Part shown: positions 15,950 through 23,074 of the stretch, piece by piece
Numbering within the stretch: position 1 is the first letter of the stretch
Layout: every line of letters starts with the position of its first letter
From: Gemmiger sp. An120
GTDB taxonomy: Bacteria > Bacillota > Clostridia > Oscillospirales > Ruminococcaceae
Reading direction: 5' to 3'
Assembly (NCBI RefSeq): GCF_002160955.1
Contig: NZ_NFLN01000009.1
Location: forward strand, 1-64,000
Length of the DNA: 64,000 nucleotides
Translations under genes and position numbers: made by a program
Notes under the pieces: model-generated
Seen by the model: the letters and a program-made list of their open reading frames with translations, nothing else
What the model was told of the DNA's origin: nothing
Databases searched by the model: none

Positions 15950-16726
15950 TTACAGCGTATCGTCGCAGATCTCTTCGATCTGGCGGCGGATCTCCAGGAA
16001 CGCCGGATCGCTATACACCCGGGGGCGGGGCAGATCTACCTTGATCTCGTGCTTGATGCGGGTGGGGGTGTTGGTGAGAATGATGATCCGGTCGGCCAGA
16101 TAGACAGCCTCTTCGCTGTTGTTGGTCACGAAGACGACGGTGCGCTTTTCTTTCTGCCAGATCTTCTCCAGTTCCGCCTCCATCATGTAGCGGGTCTGGG
16201 CGTCCAGATGGCCGAAAGGCTCGTCCATCAGCATGACCTTGGGATCGTTGGCATAGGCGCGGGCAATGCCCACGCGCTGCCGCATGCCGCCGGACAGCCG
16301 GTTGGGAAAGCTCTTTTCAAATCCCTGCAGGCCCACCAGGTCGATGAAGTACTGGGCCCGTTCCCGCCGCTGCTTCTTGGGGATGCCGCGGCTCTTGGGG
16401 CCGAATTCCACATTGCCCATCACGGTGCAGAAGGGGAACAGCGCGGTGGTCTGGTAGACCACACCCCGGTCGGGGCCGGGGGCGGTGACCGTTTTGCCGT
16501 CCACCTTCACCTCGCCGGAGGTGGGCAGCTGCAGCCCTGCGATCAGGTTGATCAGGGTGGTCTTGCCGCACTGGCCGGGCCCGAACAGAACTACAAATTC
16601 GTTCTCCTGCACGTCCAGGCTCACGTCCCGCACCACTTCGTTGGTTTTATGTACACTCAGATAGGTCTTGCTCACATGATCGAGCGAAATGATGGGTGTC
16701 TTGTTTACCCCTCCATGATGTTCCAC
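15950..16726 (-). CDS. ABC importer ATPase B (SsuB/TauB type) lacking the H-loop histidine
   Basis: 258 residues from GTG 16726, which has AGGAGG eight bases upstream; a GTG two codons earlier is too close to that site. Walker A is GPGQCGKTT, the Q-loop is VVYQTTALFPF, the signature LSGGMRQR is canonical and Walker B is VMLMDEPFG. The H-loop reads VTNNSEEA, with Asn where His is expected (compare VTHD/ITHN). Its start overlaps the upstream permease gene. Pairing with ATPase A would give one canonical and one degenerate ATP site. Confidence 0.92.
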   Translation of the reverse strand: MEHHGGVNKTPIISLDHVSKTYLSVHKTNEVVRDVSLDVQENEFVVLFGPGQCGKTTLINLIAGLQLPTSGEVKVDGKTVTAPGPDRGVVYQTTALFPFCTVMGNVEFGPKSRGIPKKQRRERAQYFIDLVGLQGFEKSFPNRLSGGMRQRVGIARAYANDPKVMLMDEPFGHLDAQTRYMMEAELEKIWQKEKRTVVFVTNNSEEAVYLADRIIILTNTPTRIKHEIKVDLPRPRVYSDPAFLEIRRQIEEICDDTL

Positions 16727-17487
16727 GAACACAGCCTCCTCTCAATAGCGCGCATCAGGGTGGCCAGCAGCATGCCCACCAGGCCGATCACAATCATGCC
16801 CACCATGACCAGTGTGATGTTCAGCGTATCGCTGCCGCGCTGGATCATCCAGCCGCAGCCTTCCTGGGCGCCCACCATCTCGGCGGCCAGCACGGCCATC
16901 CAGCTGGTGGACAGCGCCACCTGCATACCCGCAAAGATCTGCGGCGTGCAGGAGGGCAGCACAACCCGGAAGAAGATGTCCCGCTCGCTGGTGCCCAGCA
17001 TCCGGGCGCAGCCTACCAGTTCCGGGTCCACGCTCTGGGCGCCGGTGTAGGCGTTCAGGGTCACGTTAGTGAAAGCACCGATGCCGCACAGGATGTACTT
17101 GGAGGTCTCGCCGATACCGAAGAACAGGATAACCAGCGAGATCCAGGCGATGGGAGGGATGGGGCGCAGCAGCTCAAAGATGGGTTTGAAGATGGCCGAA
17201 GCCCATTTGGAGGTGCCCATGGCAATGCCCAGGATGATGCCCAGCACAGTGGCCACGCCAAAGCCGACCAGCACACGCCGCAAACTTACCAGCAGATGGC
17301 CGGTGATGACCTTGCTGCCGATGGGGGTGTAGAAGGACTCAAACAGAAGTTTTAATACCGCGATGGGATCGGGGGTGGTGTTCTTGACCGGGGTAAAGGT
17401 AGTCAGAAACCACCACAGCACAAAGAAACAGCCGATGGCCACAACCGCATAGATCGTTTTTTCCGGATCAAAACGTTTCTTTTTCAT
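16705..17487 (-). CDS. ABC importer permease B (SsuC/TauC type)
   Basis: 260 residues, about six transmembrane helices, with the BPD_transp_1 coupling loop around GCARMLGTSERDIFFRVVLP, which contacts the ATPase. A basic N-terminus (MKKKRFDPEKTIY) precedes the first helix. The start overlaps the stop of the upstream permease by 4 bases and its end overlaps the ATPase B gene, so the four are tightly coupled. It probably pairs with permease A as a heterodimeric channel. Confidence 0.93.
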   Translation of the reverse strand: MKKKRFDPEKTIYAVVAIGCFFVLWWFLTTFTPVKNTTPDPIAVLKLLFESFYTPIGSKVITGHLLVSLRRVLVGFGVATVLGIILGIAMGTSKWASAIFKPIFELLRPIPPIAWISLVILFFGIGETSKYILCGIGAFTNVTLNAYTGAQSVDPELVGCARMLGTSERDIFFRVVLPSCTPQIFAGMQVALSTSWMAVLAAEMVGAQEGCGWMIQRGSDTLNITLVMVGMIVIGLVGMLLATLMRAIERRLCSWNIMEG

Positions 17488-18287
17488 CCGCGGCGGCCTC
17501 CCTTAACAAATTTTTTCTCCAGCGCATTCAGACCCACCGTAAAGATGGTGCCGATCAGACCGATGGTCAGCATGGCCACCACGATCAGGTCGGCGCGGGC
17601 CAGGCTGCGGTTCAGCTGGATCATGTAGCCCAGGCCCTTGTTGGAAGCCAGCATCTCGGCGGCGCACAGGGTCATCCAGGCGGTGCCCAGAGAGATACGC
17701 AGACCGGTGAAGATCAGCGGCAGGGCGGTGGGGATAGCCACCGTGAACAGCATTTCCCGGCGGGATGCGCCGAAGGTCTGGGCCACCCACAGATGCACGG
17801 GCTTGGTCTGCTTGATACCCGCGTAAGCGTTGATGACACAGGGCACAAAGGCAGAAACAAAGATGATGGCGGCCTTGGCCCCCAGGCCGATGCCGAACCA
17901 CAGGATCATCAGCGGAATCCAGGCGATGGTGGGAACCGGGCGGATCAGGTCAAACAGCGGGGTAACGAACAGGTCTACCCGGCGGAACCAGGCCATGGCG
18001 ATGCCCAGCGGCACCCCCACGATGGCCCCCAGCAGATAACCGGTCAAAGCTACCTGCAGGCTGGCGGCAATATGGCCAAACAGGGTCGCACCGTCGGGAT
18101 TGGTTTCGGTAAGTTTCTGGATAAATGCCTTTACCACCTGTACGGGGCTGGGCAGCACGTAGTCAGGCTTCAGATGCAGCACGGCGGTACATACGTACCA
18201 CACGCCGAAAAACACGCACAGAGAGATCACCGATACAATGGTGAACTTGATACGCTCTTTGCGTTTCTGGATGGCGTATTCGTTCAA
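17484..18287 (-). CDS. ABC importer permease A (SsuC/TauC type)
   Basis: 267 residues with six likely membrane helices and the coupling loop AQTFGASRREMLFTVAIP. It is the first gene after the intercistronic hairpin that follows the binding-protein gene. The two permeases resemble each other over their length but are clearly diverged, fitting a heterodimer rather than a recent duplication. Confidence 0.93.
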   Translation of the reverse strand: MNEYAIQKRKERIKFTIVSVISLCVFFGVWYVCTAVLHLKPDYVLPSPVQVVKAFIQKLTETNPDGATLFGHIAASLQVALTGYLLGAIVGVPLGIAMAWFRRVDLFVTPLFDLIRPVPTIAWIPLMILWFGIGLGAKAAIIFVSAFVPCVINAYAGIKQTKPVHLWVAQTFGASRREMLFTVAIPTALPLIFTGLRISLGTAWMTLCAAEMLASNKGLGYMIQLNRSLARADLIVVAMLTIGLIGTIFTVGLNALEKKFVKGGRRG

Positions 18288-18307
18288 GGAATATCCTCTC
18301 CTTTCGG

Positions 18308-18355
18308 AAAAAAAGGGGCGGCAAATGCAGCGGGAAGTCCCGGCATTTGCCGCCC
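18308..18355 (-). terminator. Intercistronic terminator between binding protein and permeases
   Basis: Minus-strand stem GGGCGGCAAATGC / GCATTTGCCGCCC with an inner CGGG/CCCG hairpin, followed by CCCCTTTTTTTTCC. It is a textbook intrinsic terminator inside the operon. Partial read-through would give much more binding protein than transporter core. Confidence 0.8.
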
Positions 18356-18390
18356 TCTGCCTTTTCAGGTCATACGGCCGGACCGCAGGC

Positions 18391-19452
18391 TTAGAAGCCC
18401 AGGGCCTCCTTTACGATGGAGTCGTCCACATGGGTGGCGATCTCCGGATACTTGCTCTCTTCCAGCAGGCCCTGGGAAACCCAGAACTCACCGGTAACCT
18501 CAACGGATTCGCCGATAGTCACGGTCTTGGCTTCCTCACTGGTCACAAAGGGACGGGTCTCTACCTCGGTGGCGCAGGCTTCCAAAGTGGTCTCGCTGCC
18601 ATTCTCGGTGTACCAGTCGTACAGCATCTGGGTGGCCATCTCGGGATCGGCCTGCAGGGCGTCGGTGGCCTGGAAGAAGGCCTTTACATAGTTCACCAGC
18701 ACATCACGGCGGTTATTGAACGCCTTGTTGGAAACGATGATGCTGTCGTACTGGGGCACGCCCAGGGTGGTCAGGCTGGAGGTTACCACGTAGCCTTCGG
18801 CCTCAGCGGTGTAGGAGGTGGGCGGGTTCAGAGCGGCCACGGTGCAGTTGCCGGTCTTCAGCGCCTGGTAAGCGGAGGGGAAGTCCATGCTGACCAGTTC
18901 CACATCGTCGGGGGTCAGGCCCAGCACTTCCAGCCACTTGTTCACGTTCAGGTGGGAGATGGTGCCGGTCTGGGTGGCGATCACCGCACCGCGCAGGCTG
19001 TCGGCGTCACCGTACACGTCGGGGTAAGAGGGATTGGCGCCCTTGACCGCGGCGATGGGGGAGTCGGATTTGCACAGGGTGTACAGGCCGCCCTCCGAGT
19101 GGCCGATGTCGGCGATGCAGTAGGCACCGTAGATGGCCAGAGAGTTGACAGCGGCGGCGCTCAGGGTGCCCACTTCCCACTGGTCAGCGGCCAGCGCCTC
19201 GTTCATGGCAGTGCCGTTGGCAAAGTAGACCGTTTCGATCTTGAAGCCGTTGGCCACATCCAGCCCGTTCTCAATCATGTACACAATGGGCAGGGTGTTC
19301 AGGAAGGGCATGACCGCTACCTTCAGTACAGGCAGGTCCTCACCACCGGTCTCGCCGCTGCCGGCGGCGGGCTGACTGGATGAAGTGCTGCCGCAGGCAA
19401 CCAGGGAGAATGCCATCACAAGCACCAGGGCCAGCGCGATCCATCTTTTCAT
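18391..19452 (-). CDS. ABC transporter substrate-binding lipoprotein (SsuA/TauA/NMT1-like)
   Basis: 353 residues. Lipoprotein signal peptide with lipobox LVACG (Cys20), a Ser/Gly-rich linker, then an NMT1/SsuA-like fold: LKVAVMPFLNTLPIVYMIENG at its start, an ATQTGTISHLNVNKWL hinge segment and a NPPTSY segment. Family members bind aliphatic sulfonates, taurine, nitrate or pyrimidine precursors. The cytoplasmic sulfatase at the end of the operon points to a sulfate ester here (inference). GGAGG precedes the ATG. It is followed by an intercistronic terminator. Confidence 0.93.
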   Translation of the reverse strand: MKRWIALALVLVMAFSLVACGSTSSSQPAAGSGETGGEDLPVLKVAVMPFLNTLPIVYMIENGLDVANGFKIETVYFANGTAMNEALAADQWEVGTLSAAAVNSLAIYGAYCIADIGHSEGGLYTLCKSDSPIAAVKGANPSYPDVYGDADSLRGAVIATQTGTISHLNVNKWLEVLGLTPDDVELVSMDFPSAYQALKTGNCTVAALNPPTSYTAEAEGYVVTSSLTTLGVPQYDSIIVSNKAFNNRRDVLVNYVKAFFQATDALQADPEMATQMLYDWYTENGSETTLEACATEVETRPFVTSEEAKTVTIGESVEVTGEFWVSQGLLEESKYPEIATHVDDSIVKEALGF

Positions 19453-19807
19453 TGCGAATTCCTCCTTTTGATATTGTCTCTTTTGCGGGAACGTCTCGCA
19501 CGTTCCATCGTTCCATGGCTAAATCCTACCATGCCATTCAGAAAAGGTAAATTTACTCTTCTGACGCGATTTTTCAATTTTTTGATTTGTTTTTGTCTGA
19601 GATTGGCTGTTTTTGAGAATAAAACGAAAATGTTTTGTGCATATAACACAATAAGACGCAAGAAAAAGAAGATCAGCCTCCAGGAAAAAACCTTTTTATC
19701 AGAAAATTGCAGGCAGATTAGCGAAGAAAGCAGTGGCTGTGCTATACTGGATCCAAGGCGGATCGCCCCAAAAGCTTCAACCCCTTTGAGAGATGGGAGA
19801 GGATCGG
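19453..19807. other. AT-rich divergent regulatory region between ABC operon and merR
   Basis: This 355-base gap is much richer in A+T than its surroundings and has no convincing ORF. On the minus strand a weak promoter (TTTACC-N17-TAGGAT) can serve the binding-protein gene, and TATACT at 19743-19748 is a candidate -10 for merR. An inverted repeat at 19488-19506 lies in the leader of the binding-protein gene. Confidence 0.6.
19488..19506. promoter_or_regulatory. Candidate operator upstream of the ABC operon
   Basis: Perfect inverted repeat GGAACG-N7-CGTTCC, 36-55 bases before the binding-protein start. It may bind the neighbouring MerR regulator or form a leader hairpin. Confidence 0.4.
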
Positions 19808-20623
19808 ATGTATCAGAAATACAGCATCGGCAAAATGGCGTCACTTTTGGGGATCTCCTCCGAGGCGATACGCTATTATGAAAGCCGGGATATTATACGG
19901 CCTATCCGTGATCCGGAAAGCGGCTATCGATACTACAGTACCTGGGACTTCCATATGCTGCTGCGGGCCCGCCATTATCAGAAATACGGGTTTTCGCTGG
20001 AGGAGGTAAGCGAGCTGTTCCGCAGCCGGGAACTGCCGCCCATCAGCGGGCGGCTTCAGGATCAGGAGAAAGCCATTGAACGGGAGATTGTCTATCAGAT
20101 GAACCTGCTCAAGCGGATCCGGCAAAGCCAGCAGATGATTCTGGATGCACACAACAGCCTGGGCAAGTATAAAATTGCCCAGCGGCCCGGCATTTACCGC
20201 ATTAATACCCAGAAAAACTATACCCTGTTCAAGGATAAGGCCCAACTGGATCTGATTGCGGACTGGGTGGAGAAGGAGCCCTTTGTCTACTCCTGCGCGG
20301 TCTTTTATGAAAAAAACATACGGGAAGGCGATTCCCGCTTTGAATTTGGCATGGGGCTGAACGAAGAGTACGCCGAATTTCTGCAGGTTCAACCCGGCGG
20401 TCCGGTGCAGTATTATCCGCCCTGTCCCTGCGTACATACCTGTGTGCAGTCCCGTTCCAGCCGGTATTTGTCCTTGGAAAATCTGCAGGGTGGGCTGGAG
20501 TATCTGCGCCGGAACGGCCTGACCCTGGCGGGGGACGTGGTTACGCAGGTAGTCTGCATGACCAAACCGGAGGACGAATATTTCAACTGGCATATTGTGT
20601 GGTTTCCCATATCGGCGGATTAA
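19808..20623 (+). CDS. MerR family transcriptional regulator with effector domain
   Basis: 271 residues. The N-terminal MerR winged helix reads YSIGKMASLLGISSEAIRYY followed by GYRYYS. A dimerisation coiled coil (about 80-130) and a ~140-residue C-terminal domain in the style of BmrR/GyrI-like effector domains follow, with a Cys/His cluster CPCVHTC. ATG 19808 is preferred because of GAGAGG upstream. It sits between two divergent metabolic operons. The next promoter downstream has the 19-bp spacer typical of MerR activation. Confidence 0.9.
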   Translation: MYQKYSIGKMASLLGISSEAIRYYESRDIIRPIRDPESGYRYYSTWDFHMLLRARHYQKYGFSLEEVSELFRSRELPPISGRLQDQEKAIEREIVYQMNLLKRIRQSQQMILDAHNSLGKYKIAQRPGIYRINTQKNYTLFKDKAQLDLIADWVEKEPFVYSCAVFYEKNIREGDSRFEFGMGLNEEYAEFLQVQPGGPVQYYPPCPCVHTCVQSRSSRYLSLENLQGGLEYLRRNGLTLAGDVVTQVVCMTKPEDEYFNWHIVWFPISAD

Positions 20624-20635
20624 ACATCCATCCAA

Positions 20636-20683
20636 AAGCTGCGATTGTCTTGTTAAAAGCGACAAGATAATCGCTGCTTTTTT
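20636..20683 (+). terminator. Terminator after merR
   Basis: Stem AGCTGCGATTGTCTTGT / ACAAGATAATCGCTGCT (a wobble pair and one mismatch) followed by TTTTTT. Confidence 0.85.
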
Positions 20684-20698
20684 GTGCAGTATATCTGC

Positions 20699-20729
20699 TT
20701 GACCTTAAAATCCCTTGAATCGCTATAAT
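20699..20729 (+). promoter_or_regulatory. MerR-type promoter with a 19-bp spacer
   Basis: TTGACC (20699-20704) and a perfect TATAAT (20724-20729) are separated by 19 bases. Such over-long spacing between good hexamers is the hallmark of promoters that MerR-family proteins untwist to activate. The merR gene is immediately upstream and the SDR/MFS operon downstream. Confidence 0.7.
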
Positions 20730-20747
20730 GAACGGCGGAAATGGACA

Positions 20748-20814
20748 GATCCTCTCACCGGCGGGCCCCCGGGGGAGGATCCCTCTATTTGCCCTGGGTT
20801 GTTAATTAAACAAC
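20748..20814 (+). promoter_or_regulatory. Structured leader of the SDR operon
   Basis: The leader contains a hairpin closed by GATCCTC / GAGGATC (20748-20754 with 20775-20781) around a GC-rich core, and a perfect palindrome GTTGTTAATTAAACAAC (20798-20814). Neither is followed by a T-run, so these are not terminators. They could be a protein site or mRNA-stabilising structure. Confidence 0.4.
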
Positions 20815-20853
20815 GTTATGCTTTGGACAATGCTGCGTGAAGGAGAGAAAACA

Positions 20854-21636
20854 ATGAGTCAGGAAAAACAGGTTGTGCTGATTACCGGCGCCGCTATGGG
20901 GCAGGGCCGGGCGCATGCCGTAAAATATGCAGAAAATGGTTTTGATGTGGTTCTGGCCGATATGCTGGAGCCGGAGGATCCCCGCTTCCAGGAGACTATC
21001 CGGGAGCTGGAAGCACTGGGTGCCCAGGTGCTGGCGGTAAAGGCCAATGTGTGCAGCACGCCGGATATGGAAGCGCTGTTTGCCTCCGCCTGGAAAACGT
21101 TCGACCGTCTGGATGTGGTCATCGCCAACGCGGGTGTGATCAATTTCGGCAATACCTGGGAACTGACCGACGCGCAGGTGGAAAAGGTCATCAACATTGA
21201 CCTGATCGGCACCTGGCGCACCGATAAGTACGCGGTGCAGTACATGCTCAAGCAGGGCTTCGGCCGGATCATCAACATTTCCTCTACCAGCGGCCTGTAC
21301 GGAACCCCCAAGCTGGCAACCTACTGCATGGCCAAGTGGGGCGTGCTGGGCCTGACCAAAACCCTGGCCAAGGAAGTGGGCAGCAAGGGCATCATCGTCA
21401 ACGCCCTGTGCCCCACCAAGGTCAAAACCCCCATGTGCGAAACCCAGGATTATGTGGAGTTCATCAACGAGCTTACCGGCAAGCATTTTGCGGACTATAA
21501 AGAGATGTACGCCGGTGTGCCCTTCCTGGATGTGGAGGATATTTCCGACATGGTCTACTGGATGGGCACCAGCCGGGCTGCCGGCAAATTCAACGGCCGG
21601 GACGTGGCGCTGGACCTGGGCACCCTGCAGTGCTAA
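20854..21636 (+). CDS. Short-chain dehydrogenase/reductase (SDR)
   Basis: 260 residues, classical SDR length. The cofactor loop TGAAMGQG, the NAG motif (ANAGV), catalytic Ser in NISSTSG and the YCMAK Tyr/Lys pair are all present. The GQGRAHAVKYAENG opening and the extended region after the catalytic Tyr resemble SDRs of the carveol-dehydrogenase/mycofactocin-linked type, though no mycofactocin genes are here. It should oxidise a secondary alcohol or reduce a ketone with NAD(P). Start is set by AAGGAG before ATG 20854. First gene of an operon with two MFS transporters. Confidence 0.92.
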   Translation: MSQEKQVVLITGAAMGQGRAHAVKYAENGFDVVLADMLEPEDPRFQETIRELEALGAQVLAVKANVCSTPDMEALFASAWKTFDRLDVVIANAGVINFGNTWELTDAQVEKVINIDLIGTWRTDKYAVQYMLKQGFGRIINISSTSGLYGTPKLATYCMAKWGVLGLTKTLAKEVGSKGIIVNALCPTKVKTPMCETQDYVEFINELTGKHFADYKEMYAGVPFLDVEDISDMVYWMGTSRAAGKFNGRDVALDLGTLQC

Positions 21637-21648
21637 GGCGGGTGTGTG

Positions 21649-23058
21649 ATGGGGAATTTCAGCTTTTCGTACCACAACCGGCCCAAGTCTGACCGGATCG
21701 GTTTCGGGGAATACCTGTGTTACGGGCTGGGGGATCTGTCCTTCTGTTTCATCTACGGGGCCATCGGTTCCTATATGGTTTTCTTCTACACCGATGTGGC
21801 CTGCATCAGCGCGGGTCTGGTGGGTACCATCCTGCTGTTCAGCAAAATCTTTGACGGCATCTCCGACATGCTCATGGGCGTGGTGATTGAGAATGTGCAT
21901 TCACCGCTGGGAAAAGCCCGGCCCTGGTTGTTCTGGATGCTGATTCCGTACTGCGCGGGCAGCGTGATGCTCTTTACCGTGCCCGATCTGCCGGAAATCG
22001 GCCGGGCCATCTACGCCTTTATCTCCTATAACCTGATGGCCACGGTGTTCTTCACCTCCATGAACGTGCCTTACGGTGTGCTGAGCAGCGTGATGACCAA
22101 CCGGCAGAACGAGCGGGCCATTCTGTCCATCAGCCGGGCCAGCCTGGGGGCATTGGGCGTGTTCCTGATCAGCTCCTACGCACCGGATATGGTGGAGTGG
22201 CTGGGCGGCGGCGCGGCCGGCTGGCAGAAAACATTCCTGGTGGTGGGCCTGGTATCGGTGGTACTGTTCCTGATCACCTTCCTGGGCTGTAAGGAACGGG
22301 TAGGCTCCGGCGTGCGGGAACAACAGACCGGCCGCCGCACCTCGCTTTCGCTGGCACAGGGGGTACGCATCCTGTTTGCCAATAAATACTGGTTCATCAT
22401 GTTGCTGGTCAACATCTTCTACACCGCCATGACCAGCCTGTATGGCATGAACCTGTATTTTGCCAAGTACATCATGCAGGAGGAAGGGCGCAACCGGGCT
22501 ATGATGATGTGCTCCACCGCCGCCTCGATTCTGGTGCCGCTGTTGATTATCCCGATCGTGCAGAAGATCGGCAAGCGGAACGTGGCGCTGTACGGCGGGG
22601 CCGGCCTGGGTCTGCTGGGCCAGTTGCTGCTGATCTTTACGGCGGAGCGTTCGCTGCTGCTCATGTATGTGGCCCTGACCATACGGGGCATGGGTGTGGC
22701 CTGCATCTCGGCCACCAAGTTCGGTATGATTGCCGACAGCATTGAATACGGCGAATACCGTACCGGCACACGGGCGGAAGGCTTTGTCTACTCCGCCGCA
22801 TCGCTGGGGGTACGATTCGGTTCCGCCTTTGCGCTGGCCTGCATCGGCTGGGTGCTGGGGGCGTTTGGCTACGACGGCTCCCTGGCCGTTCAGAGCGAGT
22901 CCGCCATGCAGGGTATCCGGATCATGTTCTACGCGGCCCCGCTGGTGGTGTTTGCCGCGCTGCTGTTCCTGCTGATCCGCTACCGTCTGGACAAAGAATA
23001 CGACGGCATTATGGCCGTTCTGGAAGAACGGCACCGCCAGGAAAATCTGACAACCTGA
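21649..23058 (+). CDS. GPH/MelB-type major facilitator transporter
   Basis: 469 residues, twelve likely membrane helices. N-terminal GFGEYLCYGLGDLSFCFIYG and the DGISDMLMG segment (Asp residues of the MelB cation site region) place it in the glycoside-pentoside-hexuronide:cation symporter family; RPWLFWMLIP is another family landmark. MelB-type proteins use Na+ or H+ to move sugars, but members in SDR operons may carry other substrates. 12 bases after the SDR stop. Confidence 0.9.
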   Translation: MGNFSFSYHNRPKSDRIGFGEYLCYGLGDLSFCFIYGAIGSYMVFFYTDVACISAGLVGTILLFSKIFDGISDMLMGVVIENVHSPLGKARPWLFWMLIPYCAGSVMLFTVPDLPEIGRAIYAFISYNLMATVFFTSMNVPYGVLSSVMTNRQNERAILSISRASLGALGVFLISSYAPDMVEWLGGGAAGWQKTFLVVGLVSVVLFLITFLGCKERVGSGVREQQTGRRTSLSLAQGVRILFANKYWFIMLLVNIFYTAMTSLYGMNLYFAKYIMQEEGRNRAMMMCSTAASILVPLLIIPIVQKIGKRNVALYGGAGLGLLGQLLLIFTAERSLLLMYVALTIRGMGVACISATKFGMIADSIEYGEYRTGTRAEGFVYSAASLGVRFGSAFALACIGWVLGAFGYDGSLAVQSESAMQGIRIMFYAAPLVVFAALLFLLIRYRLDKEYDGIMAVLEERHRQENLTT

Positions 23059-23074
23059 GAGGAGATTCAAAATC

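Noticed and set aside
18391-19452. Alternative reading of the SsuA-like binding protein as a nitrate or thiamine-precursor binder
   Set aside because: The fold alone cannot separate these; the operon's cytoplasmic sulfatase makes a sulfur compound more likely, so other ligands were not adopted but remain possible.
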